A DNA stretch of 64,000 nucleotides from Mucilaginibacter sp. UBA5151 (GCA_002413785.1 DHXR01000024.1:1-64000), one strand, 5' to 3'; numbered from the stretch's first letter, positions 16,777-26,319 are shown. Numbers and translations are program-made. Notes: a model not told the origin generated them from the letters alone.

Positions 16777-19668
16777 TTATTCTATTTCTACCGATAAAAT
16801 AATCCTTGTACCGGAGCCCGGTGCAGAGGCGATCAAAAGATGGCCACGGATAGCGTCCGCCCGCTTTTGCATATTTTGCAGGCCATTGCCCGAACTGGCG
16901 GTTTTTGTATCAAACCCCCTGCCGTTATCGGCAATTTCAATATTAAGCAGCCCTCCGGCATAGTCTGCGTTGATACAAGCCATTTTACAACCTGAATATT
17001 TGATCAGGTTATTGATGGCCTCTTTGAGGATAAGGTAGATATGCTGTCGTCGCTGCATGTCCAGTTTAATTTCTTTAACACCTTCGGGTACGCGGACCTC
17101 ATAATCTATATCCTTCGCTTCAAGCACCGTTGATGCGAATTGCTGTATCCGGACAAACAGGTTGCCTACGGTATCATTCTTTGAACTGATACTCCATACA
17201 ATATCGTCCATTTTTTCCATCAGCTGATGGCTGCGTTCATTGATCTCGCCCAGCATCCGCTTTGATTTTTGTTCCTTTTCCCTTATGGCAACTTCGCTTA
17301 AAATGGAAATAGAACTCAGGGTTGACCCGATGTCATCATGCAGGTCTGTCGATATCTTGTTTCGCAAAAACTCCAAAGCAAGCACTTTGCTTAGCCGGTA
17401 CCGGTAGGCGCTGTAGGCGGCCCAAATAATGAGCAGAGACACCAATAGTATAAACCACCAGGTTAGCCAAAAAGGATTTTTTATTATAAAATGAAAAACA
17501 GCAGGGCGCCGGCTCCATAGCCCATCAGCATTTTCGGCGGCGACTTTAAAGGTATAATTCCCGGGCTTAAGGTTATAAGCCACAAAATTATGTTCAGTTA
17601 CAGGCCCCCATTCATTATCCTGCCCAATCAAAATATAATGATACCGCACATTGTCCGGGTTTTTTAAACTGATTCCGGCAAACTCAAAGGATATGGCATG
17701 CTGGTCATACGGTAATGAAATTTTACCCGGGTTTGCAGTATATGGCGCAACAGAAAATGTTTTTTGTCCCTGGATATCTATATGCGTAAAATATATCTGC
17801 GGCAAAACAGTATCCTTATGCATATTGCCCGGAGTCCATTTCAACAAACCTTCATTGGTGCCTATATAAAAAACATCCCCGGTTTTTTGAATACAGTTGG
17901 TTTCCCTGTTAATGGCCTCATTATTGATTTTCAGTTGTTTTATTGATGGTTTTTTATAATCGCCCGAAACGATATTGACGCCATTGTTGGTTGCCATGTA
18001 CAGTTTGCCGTCGGTATCGCAGTAAATATCCTTTACCCAATTGGCGCTTAATCCATTTTGTGACGACAGGTGCGCTATCTCTTTGTCCTTTGCTATTGAG
18101 AAAACGAAGGCCCCGTTGGTGCGGGTACCCCAAATAATATTTCCTTTTTTATCTATTGCAAAGCTTCTTATTCTGAAATCACGGTAACCTGTTTTTACAC
18201 CATATTCTTTAATGGAAAACAAACTGTCGCGGCCAATCCTGTATTTCACTACCCCTCTGTCACGATAGCCAACCCATAGCTGTTTGTTTTCGGCGTGTAT
18301 AGCCATAATCATTTCATTAATTGGATGATCGATATTTACATGCCTCAGGGAATTGCCTTTATCTATCCATATATCCCCATTGATATCACCGTACCATTGC
18401 TGATGTTCGCTGCCGGCGCCTATAGCTGTCGATGAGATATTAAATAGTTTCCTGATCGAAGCGCCGTTAATATTTAATATGCCAATAGGTGTTCCGGCAT
18501 AAACGGAGCCGTTTTTATTTTTGTGAAGCCAGGATACATAGCCAATAACTTGTTTTCCAATATTCCTGTAAAAAAAGTACCGGTTGTTTTTTTTCAGGGC
18601 CAGCCCGTACACAGTGCCCAGCCATATATTGTTTTGCGGGTCATTAACTAAGGAGGCTACCGGTTCATCTGTCCGGCCAAATTTGACAGCATCAAAATCA
18701 TAATACTCATCGCCAAGCAAACTGACGCCTTTTCTGTTGGCAAACCATACCAGGCCCTCGTTATCACAATATATTTGCTGGATATTTTCGGGCAAGCCAT
18801 TGCGTGAAGTGTATTGCGTTATTTCACCATTCTTTATTTTAAAAACCGTATCAGATAATGCCCACATGGTTCCATTATCAATCAAACCCCAAATTGTTCC
18901 ATTTTTGTCTGCAGCAACATTCCTGATTTTTTTGCCAGGCAGGTAAGTTTTTGGGGTTTTGGAAAAAAGGCCGTTGCCTGTGTCATCAAATGATGAAACC
19001 CCGTTACCTGTAAGCACCCATAATTGTTTTTCAGTTGTAAGAACCTGGGTTGTTTGCAGTGTATTTAGTATATGGCCGGAACATTTAATTTTTCCCTTAT
19101 CAAAGTGGTATAAAAAAAGGCCTGTGTCTGTGCTCAGCACTATAGTTTCGTCTGGTAATTGTGCTGCATTATTGGTATTTGTTTTTAAAACCGTGTTTTT
19201 AGGATCGAAAATAGAAAATTTTTGTCCGTCAAATAAATAGGCACAACCATGGGCAATGACAACATATTTTTTGTTGCTTACCTGCATCATATCTGATACC
19301 GTATTTATCGTCGCATCTTTTAGTAAGGTATCAACCAGGTAATTTGTGAAACGGCCATCCTTATATTTGTAAATGCCGTTAAAATAAGTAAGTATCCAAA
19401 TAGTCCCGCTCCGGTCTTTATAAAAGCCGTTTACATAAAACTGGCCGATATTGGTTTTTATTTGCGGCTGGTAAAACCGTTTCCCGTCAAACCAATTAAC
19501 GCCAAAATCAGTACCCAACCATAGCAAACCGTTATTATCCCTTATTACAGCCTGCACGTTGTTGTCATTTAAGCCGTCTTTTATGCCATAATTTTTAAAC
19601 GGCATTACCTGGGCCCGCAAATGAAGGCAGAACAATAGCGCAACAGCATATATGGGCAGCTTTCGCAT
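16777..19668 (-). CDS. Hybrid-propeller sensor histidine kinase (Reg_prop, Y_Y_Y, HisKA_3)
   Basis: 963 residues. Signal peptide (about 1-19), then some 600 residues of two-component-regulator propeller repeats (LWLGTDFGVNWFDGKRF, IWGLIDNGTMW, LVWFANRKGVSLL and so on) forming a periplasmic sensor. Next come a Y_Y_Y domain (about 640-720, YHYILIGQDNEWG ... YTFKVAAENADGLWS), a transmembrane helix (about 728-750), a HisKA_3 dimerisation domain with phospho-acceptor His777 (DLHDDIGSTLSS), and an HATPase with N-box EAINNLIKYS and DNGRGFD. Unlike many Bacteroidota hybrid sensors of this type it lacks a fused receiver and AraC domain and uses the separate LuxR-type regulator encoded just downstream. 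The ligand is unknown; polysaccharide fragments are typical for the family. Confidence 0.9.
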   Translation of the reverse strand: MRKLPIYAVALLFCLHLRAQVMPFKNYGIKDGLNDNNVQAVIRDNNGLLWLGTDFGVNWFDGKRFYQPQIKTNIGQFYVNGFYKDRSGTIWILTYFNGIYKYKDGRFTNYLVDTLLKDATINTVSDMMQVSNKKYVVIAHGCAYLFDGQKFSIFDPKNTVLKTNTNNAAQLPDETIVLSTDTGLFLYHFDKGKIKCSGHILNTLQTTQVLTTEKQLWVLTGNGVSSFDDTGNGLFSKTPKTYLPGKKIRNVAADKNGTIWGLIDNGTMWALSDTVFKIKNGEITQYTSRNGLPENIQQIYCDNEGLVWFANRKGVSLLGDEYYDFDAVKFGRTDEPVASLVNDPQNNIWLGTVYGLALKKNNRYFFYRNIGKQVIGYVSWLHKNKNGSVYAGTPIGILNINGASIRKLFNISSTAIGAGSEHQQWYGDINGDIWIDKGNSLRHVNIDHPINEMIMAIHAENKQLWVGYRDRGVVKYRIGRDSLFSIKEYGVKTGYRDFRIRSFAIDKKGNIIWGTRTNGAFVFSIAKDKEIAHLSSQNGLSANWVKDIYCDTDGKLYMATNNGVNIVSGDYKKPSIKQLKINNEAINRETNCIQKTGDVFYIGTNEGLLKWTPGNMHKDTVLPQIYFTHIDIQGQKTFSVAPYTANPGKISLPYDQHAISFEFAGISLKNPDNVRYHYILIGQDNEWGPVTEHNFVAYNLKPGNYTFKVAAENADGLWSRRPAVFHFIIKNPFWLTWWFILLVSLLIIWAAYSAYRYRLSKVLALEFLRNKISTDLHDDIGSTLSSISILSEVAIREKEQKSKRMLGEINERSHQLMEKMDDIVWSISSKNDTVGNLFVRIQQFASTVLEAKDIDYEVRVPEGVKEIKLDMQRRQHIYLILKEAINNLIKYSGCKMACINADYAGGLLNIEIADNGRGFDTKTASSGNGLQNMQKRADAIRGHLLIASAPGSGTRIILSVEIE

Positions 19669-19795
19669 TTAAAGTAAATATTTGATTAAGATGGTGTTGG
19701 GGTACTAATTTAATCATTAATGTGCATCTGGCAAAGCGATTGACCCCGGCATTTTTATTTTTATAAGATTTAAGTTTTTTTGATTTCTTGTTTTT

Positions 19796-21511
19796 TTATT
19801 CTAAGCCAAGCCTGCGCATTTGACCGGGAAGGTCTTTTTCAGGGATCACCACTTCCACCAGTGTTGGCTTATTGGTCCTTGATTTTAATTTTTCCAGTAC
19901 TGCGTTTAATTCCGGTATGGTTTTTACACTGTATCCATCGGCGCCATAAGCTTTTGCAAGCGCCGGGTAGTCCCATTTTGGAAGTATATCAAAGGCGTCA
20001 AATTTATGATTGGCGCCGGGCTCAAAGGATCTCATATCCACATAAACCTGTTCAATGGCATACACGCCATTGCTCATCACAAAAATCACCGCATCAAGGT
20101 TATTGCGGGCCAGGGTGGATAAGGACTGGCAAACCATCATAAAACCGCCATCGCCGGCAATGGCCCAGGCCCTTTTCCCGCTTCCAAACTGCGCACCGGA
20201 GGCGGCGCCTGTCCCGAAACCGCGGCATTGCCATGCGGCAGATGATATAAAACTGTTTTGTGAAAGACCATAAGCGTTTGTGGCCACATAAAGCGCGGAG
20301 CTTACACCGAAGGTCATTACAATCTGACTGAGTAAATCGTTGTCCTTCAAAAACTTCATCGAATGCTGAAAAAAGCGGTTGTATGTAATTACATCAGGGC
20401 TATCGTTCCATCGCGGATCTGAATTGGAGGTCCAGGGTTCGGGGAAAACATGTTGCTGCGGGGCCGTTACCATCAGGGGATAACCGGCGTTGCGTTTAAA
20501 ACGAAAAAGCAGGGCGTCCATAAAATCCTTCATGGTTACGTTTTCATAAATAAAATAACCGGCCCTTACCTGTTCTGTCGTCGCCAGTACCATATCTGCA
20601 TACTTACTTTCGATGAAAACAAGATAATCATCCGTAATGATCGTCCCGAAACACAGAAAGCAATCGGCCTTAGTCACCTGTTCAATCACACTTTTGATCG
20701 AAGCTGCATCGGAATACGTGCCTATAAATTTGTCGCCGCTTTCATCCAGTACCGTTTTGCCTTCGCTGGTGGTGGTATAAAGAAACCCGCTTGCATCAAT
20801 GATCTCCTGCAAAAGGCTTGACAATCCATGCCTGAGCGCCTCGACCCCGGCAAAAATCAGGGGCCGTTTTGCCTGTGTAATTTGGTCCCAGGCCTGTTCA
20901 ACTGCATTTAATAGCGCAAGCGGATCGCTTTTTACAACAATTGGCTGTAAAGCATTGTCAGGCGGCGGCGGACATCGTTCGGCCCAAACCTCTTTATAGC
21001 AGGCAATGTAAACCGGCCTTTTATGGGTGATTGCGGCGATGAGCAAATTGTCGATTTTTTCAGGCGCGCCCACAGATGTGCTTAGTGTTATAGCGCCTAC
21101 CGTTACATGCTCATAAATTTGCTGGTCGGCAGCCAGGTTTCCCGTGGAGTGATGGTAAAGTACATCATACATTTTGGTGATTCGCCGGGCATCAGCCCCC
21201 GGACATGCGCTGATTACCACAACCGGACTTCGCTCGACATAAGCGCCGGCAATTGCATTCAATGCACTGAACGTGCTTACGCCATATTGCAGCGATACCG
21301 CGCCAAGCCCCCTTGTGCGCCCATAAGCATCGGCAGCATAGGCAGCATCAAGTTCGTTAACGGCGCCGATGGCATTTACGCCATCAAAATATTCAAGGGC
21401 CCGGGTGAAATGTTTAACATAATCACCAGGGATTTGGAAGACTTCTGTAACATTCAGTTGTTTTAACCTTGTTAAAAGATAGTCGGCAACAGTAAATGGC
21501 TGTGTTTGCAT
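19796..21511 (-). CDS. Thiamine-diphosphate-dependent alpha-keto acid decarboxylase
   Basis: 571 residues with the three-domain layout of pyruvate/indolepyruvate decarboxylases. The cofactor-activating glutamate is Glu53 (AVNELDAAYAADAYGR), followed by the His-His pair His120-His121 (VLYHHSTGN) seen in pyruvate decarboxylase-like enzymes. The diphosphate-binding motif GDGG ... N lies in the C-terminal third (AIAGDGGFMMVCQSL ... VIFVMSNGVYAIEQ). It would convert a 2-keto acid (pyruvate, indolepyruvate or a branched-chain keto acid) to an aldehyde plus CO2; the sequence does not fix the substrate. It stands alone, 127 bp upstream of the sensor kinase gene. Confidence 0.85.
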   Translation of the reverse strand: MQTQPFTVADYLLTRLKQLNVTEVFQIPGDYVKHFTRALEYFDGVNAIGAVNELDAAYAADAYGRTRGLGAVSLQYGVSTFSALNAIAGAYVERSPVVVISACPGADARRITKMYDVLYHHSTGNLAADQQIYEHVTVGAITLSTSVGAPEKIDNLLIAAITHKRPVYIACYKEVWAERCPPPPDNALQPIVVKSDPLALLNAVEQAWDQITQAKRPLIFAGVEALRHGLSSLLQEIIDASGFLYTTTSEGKTVLDESGDKFIGTYSDAASIKSVIEQVTKADCFLCFGTIITDDYLVFIESKYADMVLATTEQVRAGYFIYENVTMKDFMDALLFRFKRNAGYPLMVTAPQQHVFPEPWTSNSDPRWNDSPDVITYNRFFQHSMKFLKDNDLLSQIVMTFGVSSALYVATNAYGLSQNSFISSAAWQCRGFGTGAASGAQFGSGKRAWAIAGDGGFMMVCQSLSTLARNNLDAVIFVMSNGVYAIEQVYVDMRSFEPGANHKFDAFDILPKWDYPALAKAYGADGYSVKTIPELNAVLEKLKSRTNKPTLVEVVIPEKDLPGQMRRLGLE

Positions 21512-21640
21512 TTTTTTGAAGGATAAAATTATAGTAAAAAATCCGCGGTTAAGAGGGTGTTTTAACGGTATTTTATGGGTGTTTTCACGGGGTGGATGGA
21601 GAAGTCACGTTAGCCAATGAGATTGCAATAACAAAGCTCA

Positions 21641-21672
21641 AAATAAAAAACCGTCCCAATTATGAGACGGTT
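21641..21672 (-). terminator. Rho-independent terminator of the ATPase operon
   Basis: On the minus strand a stem AACCGTC/GACGGTT encloses a 10-nt loop and is followed by TTTTTTATTT. It lies 67 nt past the stop of the TPR-ATPase gene. Confidence 0.7.
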
Positions 21673-21738
21673 GACGAATGGATAAATTATATGCGTTAGA
21701 AGACCCCGGTGGTTATTCCAAAACATTAGTTAAAAAAA

Positions 21739-24444
21739 TCACTTCATATAATTTTTCATTATCTCCATGATCTTTTTTGCAGGTTCCCTTACTTCTGCGG
21801 CAATGCTGTTAAAAAACAACTCAGCTTCATTTTTTGTTAAAGCCTCGATAGCGACATAAAGGGGTTTAAAAATAACATCGTAGCCATTGATCGCAAAAAC
21901 GCTTAATAAACTATTACCAAAACCAAGTTTAACAATCACAGCCGCTGTCCGGTACCAATCGTCCCTTGTATTCTGGGGTAAGATATCCCCCACCGTCAAT
22001 AATGCTTCTTTTAAATAGTTTTCTCCAGTACCGATATTTTTTTGATAATAGGCAAATAAAGCTTCATTTAATAAATAGCTATCCTTTACTTCATCTGCCT
22101 TAGTTAAAGTGTTAAATAACTCTTTGGCATCTTTTATTTTATTCATTTTATCCCGCCATAGAAACAGGAGGTTATATTTTGCCGGTTCATAAGTTGGATT
22201 TATTTCCAGCGCTTTCGTGTATGCAGCCTCGGCTTTTACATATTTCCGGAAATAGTCAGCATACAGATTACCGAGCCCATTCCATGGATTGGCATCTTTT
22301 GGATCAAGTTCAATAGCTTTTTTGTATGCCGCTTCTGCTTCCCGGTATTTACCTAATTGATCTCTATAAAGAGTGCCCAGTCCATTCCATGGGCTGGCAA
22401 ATTTTTCATCCAGCTCAATCGCTTTTTTGTATGCCGCTTCCGCTTCCTCGTATCTGCCTAATTTTTCACTATATACCACACCCAGGTTATACCATGGGCT
22501 GGCAAATTTTTCATCCAGCTCAATCGCTTTTTTATATGCCGCTTCTGCTTCCGGGTATTTGCCTAAACGATCCTTATACAGAATACCCAGGCCATTCCAT
22601 GGATAGGCAAATTTTTCATCCAGTTCAATAGCTTTTTTGTAGGCTGTTTCCGCATCCTCATATCTGCCTGATTTTTCACTATATATCACACCCAGGTTAT
22701 ACCATGGGCTGGCAAATTTTTTATCCAGCTCAATCGCTTTTTTATACGCCGCTTCTGCTTCGGGGTATTTACCCAATTGATCTTTATAAAGATTACCCAA
22801 GCCAGTCCAGGAGAGGGCGTATTTTTCATCAAGGACAATCGCTTTTTTGTAGGCGGCTTCCGATTCTTGGTATTTGTCTGGAATGTAGCTATAATAAACA
22901 CCAAGGTTATGCCACGCAAATGGATTACTTTCATTAAGTTTCAATGAATTTTCCATGCAATATGCAGCTTCAACGAATTCTTTTTTTTGATGATGATCGT
23001 AAGCATCATCAAAAAATTCATCTACTTTCTTTTGCATAACATTGGGCGGGATAGTAAAACTCTTCGATATACTTTCATCGCTCAAACTCATATCGACTAA
23101 GTCTTGATAAGCTTTGTTACGCAGCCGTTCACCCAACCTTTTCCCTTTCACAGCATCAGCCAACGCAAGATCCAATGCGGCTTGGTTTGCGTTTTCGCTT
23201 TTCAGGTAAATTCTTGATTTTGCTATTTCTTGCAGACCATCACCATAAAATGACTCTAAAAATTTGGTTAAACAGTATAGTTCACGTTTTTGCCTGCGAC
23301 TGCTTCGACGCATTAAATACCATACGTTAAAAAACCGTTCGCTTACTTCGTAGGCGCTGCCTTTGGCTTTATAGGCATCCAATTTTTCGAGCCACCCAAC
23401 TTCAACCAAACGTTTTATTTGGGGGGATAGCTGGCCATTGTCAAGCATGGTAACTTCCCTCAATTGTTCAAGGTTAATAGGATCCCAATGCAAGGCCACG
23501 GCATCCATCACTACCTGTAATTGTGCTGGCAATTCCTCAAACCTGGCTTTATAAATCGGGGTAATAATGTCCAGCAGTGCGTCTAAATCCGTTTTAATAT
23601 CCTCCTTAAACCCATCCTGTATTAATGGGAATAGTATTGCTACGGTGCGGGGAGTGCCTCCTGTTAATTGATAAAGGGCCTCCAATCTTCCTTTTTCGCG
23701 GTAAACGCTATCTTCAAAACCTTCCTTACCGGTTATTTTAGCCAGGTTGAGTAAAACCTCAATACTTTCATCGAAAGTTAGTTTTTTTAGATAGCTGATT
23801 TGAAACGCATCGTAAAACGGCGCTTTATAAGCTACTGTCTCTTCAATCGCGGCAGTGCTTGTTCCAATCAAAATAGGGGCACCTTCGCTCATTAAAACCG
23901 CCCTTAGGTGGTGCTGTTCATCTTTATCTATTTTATCAAATATCAAACTCAAATTATCCACCAGTAAAACCGGCCGCCTTTTTATTTTATTGACCCACTT
24001 TTTAAAAACCTCGTACACGCTATTTGCGCTCAACTCTTTTTCTTTTGAGAGGTTAAGTATCTCCGCGTCAAGCGCCGACAGGTCGTGGGTTTTATTTTCT
24101 TTGTCAAGCGCATCGGCAAGCGCATCAAGGCAGTTAAGCCAGAATTTGGAAAGCCTGTCGATATTATACTGTTCTTCGGGAAATGAAAGCGGGATAAATG
24201 AATTTTTGTAAGGCGCTTTTCTTAATTCAGCAGCAATACGGGTAAGCAGGGACGATTTGCCCATGCCCCGCTGGCCGATGATGAGGTGCTGCTGGGGGAT
24301 AGAGGTTGGCTTTTCGGCAATGATTTTTTTGAATAGAAACTCAAAAAATGGTATCCGGGCAATGAAGCTTTGCTCTATTTCCTCGTCGGATAAGCGGCCG
24401 GGGTTATAAAACCCTATTTTGGTAAGTGGGATAATAACTGTCAT
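21739..24444 (-). CDS. STAND-like P-loop ATPase with C-terminal TPR array
   Basis: 901 residues. An ATPase_2/AAA-like NTPase fills about residues 25-330: Walker A LIIGQRGMGKSSLLT (55-69), Walker B RPVLLVDNLSLIF, and LTGGTPRTVAILFPL, a sensor-2-like motif. A winged-helix-like segment follows (about 330-390). After a linker come eight tandem TPR-type repeats (about 490-770) with a 35-residue period (AYKKAIELDEKFASPWNGLG type), then a helical tail. The NTPase-plus-repeat-sensor layout resembles STAND signalling ATPases, but no N-terminal effector domain is visible. It overlaps the upstream ATPase gene by 4 nt, so the two form an operon and probably a complex. The function is unknown. Confidence 0.75.
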   Translation of the reverse strand: MTVIIPLTKIGFYNPGRLSDEEIEQSFIARIPFFEFLFKKIIAEKPTSIPQQHLIIGQRGMGKSSLLTRIAAELRKAPYKNSFIPLSFPEEQYNIDRLSKFWLNCLDALADALDKENKTHDLSALDAEILNLSKEKELSANSVYEVFKKWVNKIKRRPVLLVDNLSLIFDKIDKDEQHHLRAVLMSEGAPILIGTSTAAIEETVAYKAPFYDAFQISYLKKLTFDESIEVLLNLAKITGKEGFEDSVYREKGRLEALYQLTGGTPRTVAILFPLIQDGFKEDIKTDLDALLDIITPIYKARFEELPAQLQVVMDAVALHWDPINLEQLREVTMLDNGQLSPQIKRLVEVGWLEKLDAYKAKGSAYEVSERFFNVWYLMRRSSRRQKRELYCLTKFLESFYGDGLQEIAKSRIYLKSENANQAALDLALADAVKGKRLGERLRNKAYQDLVDMSLSDESISKSFTIPPNVMQKKVDEFFDDAYDHHQKKEFVEAAYCMENSLKLNESNPFAWHNLGVYYSYIPDKYQESEAAYKKAIVLDEKYALSWTGLGNLYKDQLGKYPEAEAAYKKAIELDKKFASPWYNLGVIYSEKSGRYEDAETAYKKAIELDEKFAYPWNGLGILYKDRLGKYPEAEAAYKKAIELDEKFASPWYNLGVVYSEKLGRYEEAEAAYKKAIELDEKFASPWNGLGTLYRDQLGKYREAEAAYKKAIELDPKDANPWNGLGNLYADYFRKYVKAEAAYTKALEINPTYEPAKYNLLFLWRDKMNKIKDAKELFNTLTKADEVKDSYLLNEALFAYYQKNIGTGENYLKEALLTVGDILPQNTRDDWYRTAAVIVKLGFGNSLLSVFAINGYDVIFKPLYVAIEALTKNEAELFFNSIAAEVREPAKKIMEIMKNYMK

Positions 24445-25607
24445 TTTACAAAGCGGTTAAACCAAAAATCCCTTAATAGGGGTGAACGGAATCGGTATAA
24501 GCCACCTTCTTCCATCAGGTAGCCATCATTTCTTAACATATACAGCAAAAGGCTTACCGTTTCTTCGGCCTTTTCCGGGCTTGATGCCGATGCTGACAGT
24601 ACATTTACCAGGTTTTTTCTTTTGACACCCTTTTTTGCCTGGCAAGTGTGATTTAATACGCAAAAGGCCTGGTCTTTATTGTCATCGTATTGCTCGTTAA
24701 TACGCTCGACCCAGGTATTGAAATGACTTTCTTCGATCAGATCGTTATAAGCGATATTCACTATTTCGATGTTTAATGGCAGATTGTCGATGGCATTAAG
24801 CAAACATATTTTGTCGAATATTATTTGCAGGAAAAACGGCAGGCAGTATTCTAATTTATTAACGATGGCTTTTGTTATTCCACTCTCAAGTTTTAAACCC
24901 TTGGTATCACTTAAAAGTTTTAACATTTTTATGCTTTCTTCGGGTTTAAACGATTTGAGGGCATATTCGTGCGCATCGTTCAAAGTATCGCTTATACCAT
25001 GTCTGTGTGTAAAATTTTCGATCCCTACCGAACTGCAATAAATCCATTTAATTTTAGAACCGGCAGTTATTCGTAAACCCCTTAACCAATGCAAAAAATC
25101 GGTAACGTTTTTTTTGCCGTCATCCCCGCTGTTTACAATACTGGTGAGCAATACGGTGAGTTCGTCGAAGAAAATTAATGTTGGTTCATCATGGTCGATC
25201 AGATCAGTTAATTGGGTATAAATATTCTTTTTATTGCTTTGCCATTCCACTTCAACTTTTACACCGGCAACACTAAATTTTGGTTTTATGCTTTTAAATG
25301 CTTCAATAAATGCGCTTCCCTGCTCTTTGCGTTTCTCCCACCAGGAAAGGTTGGTTAATTTGATAATAAAATGTTCAATAAAATCCTGCTCCGTCGACAC
25401 CTCTTCGAGGTTTAAGTGTACCGTTTGCCAACCGTTATTTCCAGCCTCGTCGAGCAACTTTAAGGCGAATGAAGTTTTGCCAACCCTGCGTGGCGAAGGA
25501 AAAATGAAATTATTGCCTTTATTGATTCTGTCCCATATAAATTCAATTTCTTTTTCTCTTCCAAAGAAGTCATCGCCGGTTACGGGTGGGCCTGTAATGT
25601 TATTCAT
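24441..25607 (-). CDS. Archaeal-type (ATPase_2) P-loop ATPase
   Basis: 388 residues from the ATG at 25607. A longer frame from 25679 would add 24 residues encoded by the promoter and the palindromic repeats, so it is rejected. It starts with DDFFGREKEIEFIW, a GREKE box typical of ORC/ATPase_2 proteins. Walker A is FPSPRRVGKTSFALKLL (36-52) and Walker B is PTLIFFDELTVLL. A C-terminal winged helix (about 300-388: GVKRKNLVNVL ... LLYMLRNDGYLMEEGGLYRFRSPLLRDFW) resembles the DNA-binding end of such ATPases. First gene of the two-gene ATPase operon; it could be a partner or regulator of the TPR-ATPase. Confidence 0.78.
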   Translation of the reverse strand: MNNITGPPVTGDDFFGREKEIEFIWDRINKGNNFIFPSPRRVGKTSFALKLLDEAGNNGWQTVHLNLEEVSTEQDFIEHFIIKLTNLSWWEKRKEQGSAFIEAFKSIKPKFSVAGVKVEVEWQSNKKNIYTQLTDLIDHDEPTLIFFDELTVLLTSIVNSGDDGKKNVTDFLHWLRGLRITAGSKIKWIYCSSVGIENFTHRHGISDTLNDAHEYALKSFKPEESIKMLKLLSDTKGLKLESGITKAIVNKLEYCLPFFLQIIFDKICLLNAIDNLPLNIEIVNIAYNDLIEESHFNTWVERINEQYDDNKDQAFCVLNHTCQAKKGVKRKNLVNVLSASASSPEKAEETVSLLLYMLRNDGYLMEEGGLYRFRSPLLRDFWFNRFVK

Positions 25608-25624
25608 AATGTCTTTATTTAAAG

Positions 25625-25656
25625 CAAAGATAGATTGAAGTTTGCATATATGCAAA
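25625..25656 (-). promoter_or_regulatory. Promoter of the two-ATPase operon
   Basis: On the minus strand TTTG (25656-25653) is followed after exactly 20 nt by TATCTTTG (25632-25625), matching the Bacteroidota -33/-7 consensus TTTG-N(about 19-20)-TAnnTTTG. Transcription would begin near 25618, giving a leader of about 11 nt before the ATG at 25607. This supports the shorter start of the gene. Confidence 0.65.
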
Positions 25657-25688
25657 TTTGCATATATGCAAGTTTGCATATATTAAAG
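25641..25688. promoter_or_regulatory. Three tandem 16-bp palindromes (probable operator)
   Basis: TTTGCATATATGCAAA (25641-25656) is a perfect 16-bp palindrome. It is followed without a gap by a copy with one change at its last base (25657-25672) and by a third copy decayed in its right half (25673-25688). The first copy covers the -33 element of the promoter, so a protein bound here would block RNA polymerase. The binding protein is unknown. Confidence 0.65.
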
Positions 25689-25703
25689 TGGCTGCAATTT
25701 TCC

Positions 25704-25744
25704 TAAAATAAAAAACCCGCTTTGCATTTTGCAAGGTGGGTTTT
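25704..25744 (-). terminator. Rho-independent terminator after the gpx operon
   Basis: A 15-bp stem with two or three G-U-type pairs (arms 25712-25726 and 25730-25744), loop of 3 nt, followed on the minus strand by TTTTATTTTAGG. It lies 22 nt past the stop of the glutathione peroxidase gene. Confidence 0.8.
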
Positions 25745-25765
25745 AAAAAAACGAGAATCTTTTGA

Positions 25766-26278
25766 CTACAAATACTGTGTGATTTTTGGATCAAGCGGAG
25801 TAACAGCTGACCGGAAACGGTGAATAAGGTTGCCATTTTCGTCGATCAGGAATTTTTCAAAGTTCCATTTGATCTCCCCGGTAAAATCAGGATTTGGGGC
25901 CTCTGTTAAATATTTAAACAGCGGGCAAATATCGTCGCCTTTAACACTTACTTTTTCGCTTAACGGAAAAGTGACGCCAAAATTCTTGGTGCAAAAAGTT
26001 TTGATGTCTGAAGCGGTGCCTGGTTCCTGCTGGCCGAAGTTATTTGCCGGGAAGCCTACAACAACTAATTTGTCTTTGTACAGGTCGGCAAGTTTTTGTA
26101 ATTCGGCATATTGCGGTGTAAAACCGCATTTTGACGCGGTATTAACAACGAGCACTTTTTTGCCTTTGTATTTGGCGAGGGAAAAGTCTTGTCCGTCGAT
26201 GTTTTTCAGTTTAAAATCATAAACCGAAGATGGGGGTGTTACAAACATTAGCCCCATGAATAAAACAAGCAATTTCAT
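25766..26278 (-). CDS. Glutathione-peroxidase-family thiol peroxidase
   Basis: 170 residues. It has a short hydrophobic N-terminus (about 1-18) that could be a signal peptide, then the GPx fold with the catalytic tetrad: Cys51 (NTASKCGFTPQY; cysteine, not selenocysteine), a Gln at 83/84 (FPANNFGQQEP), Trp138 and Asn139 (EIKWNFEKFL). Cys96 is the probable resolving cysteine. Such bacterial enzymes reduce peroxides, usually with thioredoxin rather than glutathione. It lies 41 nt downstream of ybeY and probably ends that operon. Confidence 0.9.
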   Translation of the reverse strand: MKLLVLFMGLMFVTPPSSVYDFKLKNIDGQDFSLAKYKGKKVLVVNTASKCGFTPQYAELQKLADLYKDKLVVVGFPANNFGQQEPGTASDIKTFCTKNFGVTFPLSEKVSVKGDDICPLFKYLTEAPNPDFTGEIKWNFEKFLIDENGNLIHRFRSAVTPLDPKITQYL

Positions 26279-26319
26279 GTTTCTTTAAAATTTGGTTTCA
26301 GCTTAATTGAGGAGTAAAA

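Noticed and set aside
22326..22631. Open frames of 77-101 codons on the + strand opposite the TPR array
   Set aside because: Their own internal repetition simply mirrors the 105-bp coding repeat on the other strand.
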